Assembly (NCBI RefSeq): GCF_003589595.1 | Contig: NW_020653750.1 | Location: 5,835,688-5,899,687 of the forward strand | DNA length: 64,000 nt | Reading direction: 5' to 3' | Source of the DNA: Hyposmocoma kahamanoa | Taxonomy: Eukaryota > Arthropoda > Insecta > Lepidoptera > Cosmopterigidae | Made by a program: the position numbers and the translations under genes | Shown: positions 34,040-45,632 of the stretch, in pieces | Layout of the letters: each line of letters starts with the position of its first letter | Numbering within the stretch: the stretch's first letter is position 1 | The notes under the pieces: model-generated | Told to the model about the DNA's origin: nothing | The model's input: only the letters and a program-made list of their open reading frames with translations | Databases searched by the model: none

Positions 34040-34495
34040 AATTGATTATTTCATCGTATCATTTGTTGATTATATATTAACATTTTTAATCATATCCGTG
34101 TCGTACGTACAGGTAAAAATCATGATAAAAACCTATTTACAAAGGACTAAAATAAAAATTAACTAAAACTTTATATTAAAATCTTTACTTTGTTTGCTTC
34201 CTTTTTACACCTGGTCCATAAAAAGGATACCTCAGTAAGGGTTCCGGTTTCTGCCTTGTTATTAGTATTCGTTTACTTAGGTTCATTTCATGGAACTCTT
34301 TTGAGAGCGGTTTATATTTCCAGACATTATGAAATGCCATTCCAGCACGAGCGATAAGATCTGGGTAAATATTTTTATCCCAACTTATACCCGCTTCAAG
34401 TCGCGAACCAAATTTAATAAACAAATTTATTTAATATAATTTAATATATGTATATTTCAGGGCAAAGGACGTAACTATTTCTTTTTATAACATCG

Positions 34496-34714
34496 AGTGA
34501 CGAGACGAACAAGTATCTTAGGGGTACTGCCACCGGACCCGCCACCTTGAGATATACGTTAACAAGTCCCAAGTGCCTGTAATTTCACCAGCACCCTTAC
34601 CCTCCCAAACCAGAACGCAGTAACGCTCACATTACTGCTTGGTGGCAGAAATAGGTAAGGTACAGACAGTACTTCCCTGGACGAACTCTTTCGCAAGGAG
34701 CTCTACTGTTACTA
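34496..34714 (-). mobile_element. Family A retroposon with internal deletion
   Basis: The 3' block between AACAAGT and GGGGTACTGCC is lost, removing the TTTAAAGCTCTGAGTGG region. The 5' two thirds are good, with an almost intact stem (GCAGTAACG-CTCA-CATTACTGC, one mismatch). It ends 21 bases before the mariner. Confidence 0.8.
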
Positions 34715-34735
34715 AAATAATACATGATAAATATA

Positions 34736-36005
34736 CGGGGCGCACTATACGTTTCCGGAATGAATAAGGAAAAAATACTATAAATGGTCAGAAATTAATT
34801 TATTGTTTCCCAAAATGTTCTCCGTTACCATTAATGCACTTTTTCATACGAATGAACCAATTTTGATAACATTTATGCCACTTCTCCGTGACAATCTCTG
34901 AAACATATTTTTCATGCTCTTCGACAGCCGCTTCAGGTGATGAAAATCGTGGACCGCGTAACTGGTTCTTATTTTTTGGAAATAAATAAAAATCACAAGG
35001 TGTCAGGTCGTGACTGTACGCGGGATGGCTCATTAAGTCAACGTCGTTCACCTTCAAAAATTCATTTGTCTGTCTGGCCGTGTGAGAACTGGCATTATCG
35101 TGGTGCAAGATGATACGGTGTTTACGGTTATTTTTACGGAGTTTGTCAATAAATTTCGGCATATAAATGATTGTGTACCAATCACTATTCACGGTACAAC
35201 GATTCTCTAAAGCAACAGTAGCCACGTGTCCAGTTTTATTAAAAAAAGATGCAATCATCCGCTTTGAGGCACTTCGCACGCGCGTCTCTTTGGTTGGTTT
35301 CGCCTCATCTCGAAAGACCCATATGCTCGATTGCTGCTTTGTTTTGGGATCGTAACTATAAATCCATGTTTCGTCACCTGTTACTATGTCCCACACCAAA
35401 TTTGACACCTCTTCGTTGAATCTGGTAAGCATGGCATTGCACCAAGTGACGCGATCCGTTTTTTGAGCCTCAGTGAAATTGAGTGTGATTCACCGAGAGC
35501 ACAGCTTTTTTACACCCAAATGTTTGTGTATTTTACACCCAATTGTATTTGACTCAGGCCTATGCCTAAAGATGCCTGAATCTCATGGTATGTCACATGC
35601 CTGTCTGTTTTGATCATACGGCGCACAGCATCTATGTTTTTGTTGTTCACAACAGTGGACGGGCGACCATCACGAAATTCGTCACTGGAATTTACACGAC
35701 CGCGTTTGAATTTTGCAAACTAGCTATAAATAGTCGTCTTGCATGGTGCTTCATCGCCAAAGTAGTTTGAAGCCGAGCAAAGCTCCGCTGAGCTGTTAAA
35801 TTACACATAAAGTCGTAGAAAATCATACTACGAAAATTTTCACGAGTCAAATCCATGGTGATATAGACAAGACAGCAATTTCTAGGTGACAGTAAGATGA
35901 AACAAACTGTATTCTACAGCCAAAGAGTTCCATTTTCAAATGTTGTAGTCACTTTTGAAATATTGTTTACGTAAGTGGCCAGTTCCAGAAACTTATAGTG
36001 CGCCA
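34736..36005 (-). mobile_element. Full-length mariner transposon, inactive
   Basis: 1270 bp flanked by TA (34734-34735, 36006-36007). The terminal inverted repeats share GCGCACTATA and GTTTC-GGAA: the low end reads CGGGGCGCACTATACGTTTC, the inverted high end TGGCGCACTATAAGTTTC. It carries a transposase gene on the minus strand (see next entry). Length and TA duplication are as expected for the family. Confidence 0.88.
34800..35856 (-). pseudogene. Mariner transposase, frameshifted (C-terminal 210 codons open)
   Basis: The enzyme cuts and joins element ends at TA sites, using a D-D-34D catalytic triad. In the open C-terminal part (35432 down to 34800) the triad is intact: Asp in TGDETW (residue 20), Asp in HHDNASSH (112), and Asp in TPCDFYLFP (147), with exactly 34 residues between the last two. 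Upstream, the normal start MDLTRENF is found at 35856, but the N-terminal DNA-binding region is split by a frameshift near 35755 and by stop codons, one of them in the region matching a conserved tryptophan-containing helix-turn-helix. Full length would be about 350 codons, normal for mariner. No active protein is expected. The ATG at 35432 is internal. Confidence 0.92.
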
Positions 36006-36007
36006 TA

Positions 36008-36879
36008 AAGTACATGAAGCATATGAAGTGATTGTTTCTGTATTGACGACAGAGAAAAACACAAATTTCTAATTATTGTAAACTACCTATAACCACCGAC
36101 AGCAGCGTTGTCTTGTGTTATTGTTAACATTTCAGCAATCTATTTCCGTCAAAATAGCCATTTTGACTAAAAAATAAACCTGTGTTTTACCGAATTAAAC
36201 TGCGTATGTGCTTGTGACTCCTGAGGTAGGAAAATAACTCTAATATGTAACACACCATTTCTGAATAAACAGTACTGTACTAAAATCAAATTCGATTCAT
36301 AATTATTGCGAATTAATGAAAAACGTCACAAACAGGCTCCACGTATCACGTTCGATGGTTTTTACGCTCTGGTGTGTGGTCGTGAATTCATTTAATGAGC
36401 GTGTGGTAATATTATTTCATGAAATTTTAGTCACTTCTTCTGAGGGTGTAACAAAAAGGTGCGAAATTACATCAGTTTAATGTGTTATTCATGATCACAA
36501 AAAACTTGAGCATTAATTACTTTGGATTTACCCTATACAAAATCCACTTGGTTCAACGAAAATTTGCGTGTGGAAATTAAAATGCTTTGTTTAAAAGTTT
36601 ACTAAAATTGTTGTTGGTTATGTGCAAATGTTTGATGTACACTTAAGATATTGACAATTTCAACTTCAAGTGTACAGTATTTGTTGATAAAATGATAACC
36701 GCGCATTTGTTCTGTTCAAACACACAGGCGAGAAATGATCAACCGCCACCCCGACACATCACAACACCCTACTTATAGAAATTATTTTGTTCTTTTTATT
36801 TGATTTGTCTTTTCTTTCTTTCTTCCTGTTTTTCGGGGAGTGTCTCACTATTAAATATAGGTATTGTACAAAATGGAAA
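36008..36879. other. No gene seen
   Basis: Unassigned AT-rich sequence downstream of the mariner. Confidence 0.5.
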
Positions 36880-37625
36880 CATATTTTACGTATACCAAGC
36901 AACCATAGACATGCATACATACATAAATATCACACTTAATTCCCTCCGATTTATGCAGGCACTATGGACCTCTTGCTGCTACGCTCTTAAAATTCTGGCA
37001 AAGCTTCGCTTCCTCCACACCCAACATCTTTTCATACATGTCCTTTACTCTCGGAACTTTTAACCTGGCCTTTTTTAAGGCCAACCCCAATCTCAATCGA
37101 GATAACGTATGCCGAGCACGCGTTCATCCGCATTTGCTCAAATACATTTGTGCCGTGAATCCACCAATATTCATTCTTTCTACATGACCAAACCATCGAA
37201 GCATCCCCCTCTCTATCCGTGTTTCTAGATCATCTTTTATACCACTACTTAAGGCTGATGCTCATTACTACGTCATTAAATTTACTTTCATGCTATTTCT
37301 GCCACATCCAACACTTACTACCATATATTAGGGTTGGGATCAGCACGCCTCGATGAACAGCCTGACACATCTTTCTTGAGTCGTTCTGGCTACCCATTAA
37401 GGCATACAAAGCTCCATTCACTCCATTTCTGGCTTGCACTCTCCGCTCAATATCACCTTCACACATACCATCTCTTGGCTACCCAAATACACAAATTTTT
37501 TCACCTGTTTTAATCTCTCGCTGCCAATCTTCATCTCACATTCAGTACACTTTCATCCCTTTCAATTACAAACATTTTCGTCTTACTCACATTCACCTTC
37601 ATTTCGTTTCTTTCAAACCATAACA
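36880..37625 (-). pseudogene. RTE-type LINE ORF2 C-terminal half, decayed
   Basis: Minus-strand translation shows the later reverse-transcriptase and C-terminal motifs of the RTE-like elements common in Lepidoptera. These include FERNEMKVNVSKTKMFVIER (37626-37567), a decayed tract matching the F-V-Y-L-G-S and D-I-E-R-R-V motifs (about 37490-37430), ETRIERGMLRWFGHVERMN (about 37225-37165) and KDMYEKMLGVEEAKLCQNFK (about 37040-36980). Many stops and shifts separate these blocks. The 3' end is followed by TAAGTGTGATATTTATGTAT. It is 5'-truncated where it meets repeat Z at about 37625. The plus-strand ORFs here (36800-37063, 37434-37652) are antisense shadows. Confidence 0.8.
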
Positions 37626-37905
37626 CTGTGCGGTAACAAAAGAAAGCGCTAGCGTAAATACCAGTCCAATGCAAAACGCGGAAGTAAGGGTGGGGTTTCA
37701 TGTTTAAACTTACTACCTTACTAGAAACTACAGATCTAAAAAGGGTCAGATAGCACAATAAAAACGGTAAAATTTTTTGTTTGGTAAATTTATTGTTTTG
37801 TCATGGAACAAACTATGTTGTTCATGATGTTAGTAATATTACTATATAGTAATATTAGTAATAGGACTATATAGTCCTGCGAGGTTCTTAGTATTTAAAA
37901 AATAA
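37624..37905 (+). repeat. Dispersed repeat Z (uninterrupted copy)
   Basis: Begins GTGCGGTAACAAAAGAAAGC and continues through TGGAACAAACTATGTTG to TAGTCCTGCGAGGTTCTTAG. It includes a local palindrome, TAATATTACTATATAGTAATATTA, not present in the other copy (29930-30415). Confidence 0.65.
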
Positions 37906-38961
37906 CTCTTTATACTTAGGTACTTTTTAGCATTTTAACTCCATGTATGCCGTAGAGTGCGAGTTTCTCTGTAATAAACTATATAATACTAAACAAAACA
38001 ACGACACTTGTTATGAGCTGTACACGCAATCTGTAAAAACGAAACATCACAGTAATCTGAAACCTTTTTTACTAGCGAACCTTTATTTCGCATGTATAAA
38101 ATTCATCCATTTATTTGCATAAACCAATAAAAGTCTCTTTGAATCGTTAGAATCGAGAGGGTGCCACACAGTACGTAAAATTGCGTAAATCTTACGCAAC
38201 GACCGTCAGCAACTTGTTTTGAATAGGGCCACAATTTGTCACAACAAATTATTCAGACGCCTCGTTGTGTTGAAAAGGGTGTCTTTTTTGTTTCCTGAAA
38301 GGGACAAAAGAAAGAAATAGCTTTGCTTTGGATCTTATTTGGATCGTTTGATGCCACTTAACGCTTTTGATAGCTGTCAAAGTTTCACCAGTTTTTTCGT
38401 AACTTGATCAAGAAATATCTTGTCCTCACAAAAAGCAGTTTGGTCCATATAATGTTTTAAACCCATTAGGATTACAATGAATAAACACTTCGTCAAAGTC
38501 AAATAAGTAAAACTGAATATTGTATAACTGCTAATCCATTTCGAAGTTTAATGCATTAGTAATTCGTTATATTTCTGTTTATATCGGAAAGCTGGCACTT
38601 ATGTCGCCATAAGCCGTTGTTAACACTACGTGACGCAAAATCCCTTGGCAAAAACTTGCACCGTTCACTCGTCGACATAGACAAATCGCTCTCTATATTT
38701 TGTACGTTCTCTATGTACTTAAAGCATACGTGTTTTCCAGAAAAGACGTAAAGTATTCTTAGCATTTGAACAAAAAGGGAGTTTCCATAAATTTTGCCGA
38801 TGTTACCAAGCCATTTTATTTACAGTTTGTAGCCGATAAAATCAATAAAATATATGTATTTTTTTTATATTAATATATAATATTAGATTAGGATTAGGAC
38901 ATGGCGCTACAGCAAAGAAAAATCTTAAAAAACCAAAACACAGATCTGCAACAAGCACGTA
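37906..38961. other. No gene seen
   Basis: Unassigned AT-rich sequence. Confidence 0.5.
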
Positions 38962-39157
38962 CAAAAATTCGTAAAGTCCGTTCGTTCCGTGGCTTAGTTA
39001 GCAAAGTGTCTAACACGGTTTGCTTTAGACATTGGTTCGAATCCAGCCAGATCGAAAGATTTTTTTCTAAGTGTTCGATTTTTGTATTAAAATTATTAAT
39101 ACAAAAATAGAACACTTAGAAAAATTCTTAATAACAAACTAGTGGAGTAATTTCACA
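38962..39157 (+). mobile_element. tRNA-derived SINE, family B, with snap-back tail
   Basis: Best-preserved head of the family: A box in GTGGCTTAGTTAGCAAAGTG and a perfect B box GGTTCGAATCC. The tail TTTTTCTAAGTGTTCGATTT to GTATTAA (about 39060-39090) is followed, after 4 bases, by its own inverse (39095-39124; one mismatch in 29). Only then comes the usual family end AACAAACTAGTGGAGTAATT. The 69-codon plus frame and its minus partner are spurious. Confidence 0.85.
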
Positions 39158-39562
39158 AAACAAAAATTGATATCATGGTGGTGCAACATTATGATATTCA
39201 ATTAATTAATTACAATTAGACATCGATACGTAAAATATCATCTCAATGTCATGCTAGATTCATCCATGACATCGTATAGTAGGGTAACAGTACCAAAAAA
39301 AAAAATATTCTACACGAAAAGGGTATACGCTCTTTACTCAACCTACAACAAATGGACTCATGTAAACCGATATTCACGGAAAACGGTATTCTCACTCTAA
39401 CTTCAATATATATATTGGAATCATGTAAGTTTGTTAGGAAACACCATGTAGAAAACGCCAACTCGACCTGTTGATTCATTTCCGACAAATAAAGCAAAAT
39501 TTTAAGAATCATAATATCGTGTTCAACAAATTAATTACAACGATACCTAAATTGTATTATTT
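39158..39562. other. No gene seen
   Basis: Unassigned AT-rich sequence. Confidence 0.5.
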
Positions 39563-39810
39563 CGATACCTCCAATGAACTCTACGCCAACTTAATTTTTG
39601 TACCTGTTGTTTATTCTTCTGTTACATATTTTGTTTTTGTTTCTTTATTTTGTTTCGACAAAATCTTTCTTTTTTTTCAAATTTTTTTTTGTTTTTTTTT
39701 TCACAAAATACGGGGAGTATGATTAGTAAATAAATATGCTATTTATAAAAAATAACAAAATATAACCAAAAAATAAATTGGCACTGCGCCAACTTATTTT
39801 TCATTGGAAA
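39563..39810. mobile_element. MITE, family M (copy 2, right end rearranged)
   Basis: The left end CGATACCTCCAATGAACTCT matches copy 1 at 8449 and its T-rich interior is alike. The right end has the inverted-repeat core (AAAAAATAAATTGGCA) but then an altered sequence, CTGCGCCAACTTATTTTTCA, instead of the expected CATAGTGTTCATTGGAGG. The end is therefore uncertain. Confidence 0.6.
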
Positions 39811-40147
39811 TTCATTAATAAGCAGGAATAACCGCAAAAGTATTAACTTCTATAAATATTCATGTTTTTTCACGTAGATATCAGTTACAATATATATTAC
39901 ACCCAAACCTATCCCTTACAAGGTTATCCTATTCATTCCGCTCTAATGTTACTAAATGGATGTCCCACTTCAATGTAGGTATCTACACGTCTAGCTATAC
40001 TTATATCATATATTACGGAATATACGGAGCATAGAGTGATAAAAAAATACGTGTTTTGCCAAAGTTTTTATCAATTAGCGTTGCATTGTTAAATTATATG
40101 AAATATACATCGATTTTACTATTTTTACTCCGGTCGGAAGCACATGG

Positions 40148-40505
40148 AACCCCTTGGCCTACGGAGAGACGTTGGCTCTTGTGTGTATATTTTATAATGG
40201 CGAACTTTTCGAACTGGTGGCTTCTCGTTTCTACCATCGCACCTCCAGCCAAAGGAGTAAACTCCATATCTTAGATCCGCCAGGCGGCATTGTAAGACCA
40301 CGCGGACATCTCGTTCGTTCCTTCCTCGAAGCTACAAGATGTATATTCCATAGCATTTAATTTTATTTGAAAAGAGCAATCTCTAGAGTTTCTTGCTCGT
40401 TCTTCTCAGGGAGGTCAGCGTAGTGAACGAGCAGTAGCTTAAAAAATGTCGTTTTCAAGTGTAAAAATTTTACTTGTGGAATAAACGACTATTTGACTTG
40501 ACATT
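40148..40505 (+). pseudogene. CR1/jockey-type LINE C-terminal remnant with 3' tail
   Basis: The frame starting at 40154 reads CIFYNGELFELVASRFYHRT and SSQRSKLHILD, the pattern of the post-RT region of CR1/jockey ORF2 proteins (F-Y-x-G-E-x-x-x-E-L, then a basic R-T-S-x-Q-R-S-K segment). It stops at 40358, short of the usual W-N-S-L-P motif. The 3' part ends TGGAATAAACGACTATTTGA and CTTGACA, a tail form typical of LINE ends. The overlapping 72-codon frame is a shadow. Confidence 0.55.
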
Positions 40506-40512
40506 GTGGAAT

Positions 40513-41030
40513 GATCTTCTCTGACTGGAGGGCCTACCCCACTAAAACCCCCCGGGTTTCTCTCTCGCCGGTTGAGTCGGCGCCGTGGGATCAGTGAACA
40601 TTTACCACGACGCCGCCCGGCCGCCCTAGCTTACGCCAGGGCTCCCGCGCCAACGGAGGGGCGAGTCGGTTGTCCTCCGACCCGACCCCCAGACGAGTGA
40701 CGCCGTACAATGCAAGCTCCGGAGTCCCTGTCCAGAGCCCGCTGGTCTCACTAGGGGATCAGGCGAGCAGCGAACTGCCTTCGCCTTCTCCGCGTACGTC
40801 TGTACCGGAGCGGGTGCGCGTATGCCGCGTCCTCGCGCACCCGCTCCGCGACCTACTTTTGCGACATAACCTCTGCACAAAAGGAGGCCACCGCCTCCCA
40901 GGACTCCTCGCTATCGAGCATGGCTTCAACCACGCTCGGCAGAGAGAGGTCCTGCCCTACAGTCCCCGTCAGAGTGCGGCGTTGCTCATGCCACCAGCTA
41001 CACACCTCTAGGGTGTGCTGCTCTATAGTA
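40513..41030 (-). pseudogene. 5'-truncated R1-type LINE (second copy)
   Basis: Homologous to 9216-9837. Minus-strand translation begins at HTLEVCSWWHEQRRTLTGT, then DLSLPSVVEAMLDSEESWEA and VASFCAEVMSQK. A TAG replaces the glutamate codon (GAG in the other copy) right after MSQK, so the frame is broken. The GC-rich 3' UTR ends near 40513 (CTGGAGGGCCTACCCC). The 113-codon plus frame and 84-codon minus frame are out-of-frame readings of this GC-rich DNA. This copy has lost the zinc-knuckle cysteines by 5' truncation. Confidence 0.8.
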
Positions 41031-42470
41031 CCACCCAGGGGTCACTTGTAGGATCTCGAGGGTAAACCTATGGAAGCGAGCAACATCAAGCCCCAAATAC
41101 ATACAGTGACCTGATTAAATTGGTGATTTTTAACAGTTTCACTACCTGATTGGCATGTTAACTTGAGTGCTTGTTCAGTAACTTTCAACAACGCTACAAG
41201 TCTAAAATTACTTCCAAGGTATTTTAGAAATATGATTACTTCTACAGATCCTAAACATTTATAACCCGCTGTTCTGAGAAATACGAAATAATGTATTAAT
41301 ATCGCTTTGTGTATGTATTTCTATATAATAACAATCTAAATATTAAGAAAAACACAAATAAGTAAGCATTTCGTGACGAATCAAAAAGAAATGGTTACTC
41401 AGGTAACCTTGATCAAATATAGTACAATAAAGAGAGCAGTGAATGTGGGCTCCAATATATAACTCGCCTATACGACTGATAATAAATAAATGTTACAAGC
41501 AACTTTTCTCCATATTTCCTTTTCCTTTCTATTTGTAAAGGATAACCCAGTTCTTAATGATGAATTGTGCTTAGTGGAACATAATGGACTAATTATAATA
41601 ATTTTTGGGACTAAACAATGTTTTTTTATTATAATATCAAGTGACTGATGGCAAGCTACACGCCTGTCGTTCAAGCTCAAATTCAAGTCTTTATTGCATT
41701 AACCATAATGTTTACACAGGATAAAAAAGATCATGTTATATATATCGGAATAAGACGTAAGGGTCTCCCCTTAGGACATCTCTGTTAAGGGAACCTCCTT
41801 CATCACTGATTATGCCAAGAATTATTTGATAATTGGCCGTTTCACTATTCGTTATTAATTCGCTAAGCCGGCGGTGAACAATAACTTCAGTTCATTGCAT
41901 TTCATTCGTATAAACTAGATTACTTTTTACCGTAATTAGTTTGTAAGTACAAAAGATTAAAGAAAACAGATTTCAAGTGTCACGCGGCAAATTCACAGAG
42001 TAGAAACGCCATTAATTTTATTTTCAAATATCTCACACACAAGTCATCTTGTCAAACCGCGTTCGTTTAAAGCATAGTTTCCCAAAGTGGCACCTAACGC
42101 CTATCAGTGGGCGCTGAAGAGTGAAGAGGAGGTGGTAGGAGCCTTGGAAGCAATTGGGTGGCGTTTATGTTGTCCAGGGTGTGTGCCACCGCATTCGAAA
42201 AAAAACCTGTGTCAGCGCAGGGGATGAAATAAATAAGAGAATGTAAAAGTTTCAACTTGTATAATAAAAAAAATAGAATTAAAAAACACAGTAGGTACAG
42301 TGTGTGTTTAACAAGGACGGCGATCGAGCGAATACAGTACTAGTTAGCGGTTTGAACCGCGTGGCGCCCCGCGACTCTCTGCCCCTCTGATCCACATCCG
42401 CGGCGCCGACATCCTGGCCGCCCTTGAAAGCTCAGTTCGTAGACGGAGCTTTCTGACGCAGATCCTGTTC
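41031..42470. other. No gene; family A scrap at 41634-41670
   Basis: A 37-base minus-strand family A remnant (CAAGTGACTGATGGCAAGCT, ACACGCCTGTCG) is the only recognised item. A CG-rich stretch at 42340-42440 immediately precedes the BEL/Pao remnant's 3' side and may be part of it. Confidence 0.5.
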
Positions 42471-43015
42471 TTAACATTCTTGCAGCATGCATATCTTGCT
42501 AAGAGCGCGCTTGGTGGTAACTCTGACCGTGACGATGTCCGCTACTCGCGGGACGCCATCTGCGCCTGGAAACAGTCGCTCCACGCGCCCCAAGCGCCAG
42601 TGAAGCGGGGGTGCGTTATCATCTTTAAGATGCCACGTCACCCGGGTGAAGATCCCTGGAACGGACACGCCATTTGAGTTTTGTTGCAAGCCATTTATGT
42701 ACTCGAGCAGCCAGCGCTTCCAGAAATATTGTCTCGCTTGTTCAAGACGCTGGTAGCGGTTCAATCTAGATGTATTGTGCCCTTCCATGAGAGAGGAGAT
42801 GGCAGTGACGTTATTGATCTCCCAATAAGGGAAGTGCCCGGGGGTAATAGGGGTAAAATCGTCAGGAAACCATGACAAGGGTCATAGTAGTCTACTATTT
42901 AGTATAGCCTCTATTTGGCTGACTAAGGTAGATAATTCCTCGAATGTAAGACGTGAATTACCCAGAATGCATTTGAGATGAAATTTCGTTACCTTTATAC
43001 CTGCCTCAACTAGTC
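42471..43015 (-). pseudogene. BEL/Pao retrotransposon pol: integrase C-end and DUF5641 region
   Basis: On the minus strand the frame shows FNGLVEAGIKVTKFHLKC (the integrase end), the helix TFEELSTLVSQIEAILNSR, then a TGA at 42882-42884 where relatives have a cysteine codon. PDDFTPITPGHF follows, and the DUF5641-like tail NRYQRLEQARQYFWKRWLLE, WHLKDDNAPPLHWRLGRVER, LFPGADGVPRVADIVTVRV. A one-base insertion after TPGH (about 42836) shifts the normal L-I-G-R motif out of frame, with a compensating change some 15 codons on. Stop and shifts mean no protein is made. The open 135-codon stretch begins at a TTG, not ATG. The 5' side breaks down by about 43050 and is followed by microsatellites. No LTR was identified. 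Confidence 0.85.
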
Positions 43016-43091
43016 CATTAAAATTTAAATTATGCACCTGCATAAGCAGGGGGGAAAGACGAATTAAGTACCTTGATCACAAGCAAATTTA

Positions 43092-43110
43092 GACGACGAC
43101 GACGACGACT

Positions 43111-43144
<34 letters not shown>

Positions 43145-43165
43145 TAATGATGATAATAATAATAA
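43092..43165. repeat. (ACG)n then (AAT/GAT)n microsatellite
   Basis: About 17 ACG units, one of them a TACG variant, pass into GATAATGATGATAATAAT. The AT-rich end is the tail of the minus-strand LINE 3' UTR that follows. Confidence 0.9.
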
Positions 43166-43490
43166 TACTTTATTTCGGACTAACAACAGTTATCCATAGT
43201 TTGTTAATAAAGAACTTAGGAATAAGGTTAGTATGATGCTATTCAAATGCTAAAATTACAATAAAATAAGATAATGTTAAAAAAATAAAAAACGAAAAAA
43301 ATTATACAATTAAAATTCAAAAATAAACCACGAATTACAACATTATTATTAATGACTTAACCATAGATTATGGTACTACACTAAAAAAATCCGCCATTTG
43401 CAGCGTTCAGTTTTTGTTTAGATATGCACGTTCATTCTGTAGGTAAGGCAGCTCCTTTCCTTTATTTTTTTTCCATCCTCTAAGCTGTGA
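43166..43490 (-). mobile_element. LINE 3' UTR, minus strand (second copy)
   Basis: Matches 17470-17620: ATAGATTATGGTACTACACT, AAAAAATCCGCCATTTGC and AGGCAGCTCCTTTCCTTTAT. The tail-proximal part (ACTTTATTTCGGACTAACAA) is not kept in the other copy. Confidence 0.6.
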
Positions 43491-44342
43491 TCTCACCCAG
43501 TTTGAACTGTCAAACTGACATGACATTTGTAAACAAAGATCCATGATCGAATTAGTTAATGCAATTCGTAGATACTAATTCGTTTCCTAATAATTAGAAA
43601 GCAACACGTGATAATATTATCTAAGATTTATCCTTTAGTAAAGCACGTTACTTCTTTTATTTATTTTTTTATTTATTTTGGCACAGTTACAAGATTCAAA
43701 TTATATAATACACGTAATACTATGACACTAAACAGAAACAAATAAATTTCTAGCTGAATAACAGCCGCGCACAACATGCAACTAACATTTTGTAACTTAA
43801 TGAATATAGCTAAGTCGACAGAAAATGTCTATGTACTTTAAATAAAATTACTTCACTCTTTGATGTATTCTCGTGCCTCCTTACAGTCCGGGCTTTTTAT
43901 AATTATTACAAAGGTGTTGGTGCTCTGGTGGAATATATCAAGATCTTTGCATAAAACAGTATACTGCCTGCATAAACGTGTGAGAGGGGTGTCATGTGAC
44001 ACACTATTTATAGCAGAAGGCATCAAAAACAAATTACATAAACAATAAATCGAATTCTGTTACATTACGTTTACAGTGATAACTGGCACCGAGATTTATT
44101 TATCCGGTAGAGCTATTGAAATAACGTTTGTCTAAAGCCGGGTACTCATTACCGAGCGGTAACTGTAACATGGCAGGTACAGTAACGAGGTTCTATTATG
44201 TACACGTGAAGCAGTCTTCACTCCCTAGAATGAGTACCTGGTTATTGCCGGTTTACTGTGAAACGCACGAGTACTTACGAGAATCGCGAGATAGCCGCGT
44301 ATCACGTAACTACACATTATGATTTTTGGTAACTTATCATTT
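43491..44342. other. No gene; possible retroposon tail
   Basis: At 43651-43700 ATTTATTTTTTTATTTATTT and TGGCACAGTTACAAG look like the inverted 3' tail of a LINE. The rest is unassigned. Confidence 0.4.
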
Positions 44343-44622
44343 TAAGAGTTCATCCAGGGAAATACTGTCACCTTACTCTCCGGCACCAAGCGGTAATGTG
44401 AACATTACTGCGTTCCGGTTTTGAAGGGTAAGGGTGCTGATGAAATTACAGGCACATGGGACTTTTTAACTTACGTCTCTGGGCAATGGGCGCAGAGGCA
44501 GTGCACATCAGATCTTAGCGATTTAAAGCTATGAGTGGCCCTGCAACTGTTATGGACAGGCGCGTCGTTTACCGTCAGGCACGCTACTTGTTCGTCCCAT
44601 CACTTAGTATCATAAAAAAAAC
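44343..44622 (+). mobile_element. Family A retroposon, nearly full length
   Basis: Starts at AAGAGTTCATCCAGGGAAAT (first 30 bases missing), stem GCGGTAATG-TGAA-CATTACTGC (one mismatch), tail TATCATAAAAAAAAC. Confidence 0.85.
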
Positions 44623-44671
44623 ATGCAACAGTTACAGCTCGATACTGGGTACCCGGACATAGCTGTAGTTT

Positions 44672-44860
44672 TTTAACCGACTTCCAAAAAAAGACGAGGT
44701 TCTCAATTCGACTGTATTTTTTGTGTGTATGTTACGCGATTGCTCCAGAATTTGTAAAGAAGGTACCTCAGTATTGATCCCATTTAAATTTGAAGAAAAT
44801 GTTCCACCTCTAAGGATGATAACCTTGGGGATTATTAACTGATTGTTAACTTTTTAGTTT
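44672..44860 (+). repeat. Widespread insect repeat (ACCGACTTCCAAAAAA type)
   Basis: TTTTTTAACCGACTTCCAAA, AAGACGAGGTTCTCAATTCG and ACTGTATTTTTTGTGTGTAT form a string I recognise as highly repeated in lepidopteran and other insect genomes. Its parent element is not evident from one copy. Confidence 0.5.
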
Positions 44861-45629
44861 CAGTTTGTATGTATGAGCAAAATTTGATGTAGGTTCATTT
44901 TTTTTTTATAAAAATTATTATGACGTAATAATTTACTAAAGACACCTTTTTCTGAGCTTGTGACAGCTAATAACCGCAAAGTTAGTCCATGGGTTTCATT
45001 CAAAATAACGTTTGTTTTACCTGTCGTTTTTGACGCATTTATTATTCTAAGAATACACGAGGTTAGCAATTCTACAATTCATAATTGCAATATTACAGAA
45101 GTGATGTAGAAATGAATGTACTGACTGAATTAATGAATTTATTTTGTTGATTTCATTTAAAAATACAAATTAATAAAATCTTATTAACTTTAACGTAGTA
45201 AAAATAATGTTAATACAAATTATGTTAAAATTTCCATACAGAAAACATTTCAAGTGCTACAAAAAAATAAAAGAAAGTTCACCGTAAATCTCAATAAATG
45301 AGTCCACTTAAGTTTTGAAAGGCCTTTTTACTTTCTGATTTATATTTTTTATACTGGCTTAGTGCTAATGACTATAAAAATTCATAGATGTGATTTGAAT
45401 TGCTATCTCCTTATTTACGATTAAAATAGGGTAATTTAATGAATTTCCTTTTAAACCAATGATAATGAGAAGGTATAAAACTAATACAAATTTAGATATC
45501 CAACTTAAATACGCCATGTTATTTCCTTCGGAGACTCGTCGGCCTAAATCCCTAAACAAATATTTCTGAAGAATTTTGCTACTTTCAAGAGAAAAATAAA
45601 AGGTCCTGCTATGAAAGCAACATGTATGG
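44861..45629. other. No gene seen
   Basis: Unassigned AT-rich sequence. Confidence 0.5.
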
Positions 45630-45632
45630 TAA

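Noticed and set aside
42480..42875. Two plus-strand frames opposite the BEL/Pao remnant
   Set aside because: Antisense shadows of the minus-strand coding sequence.
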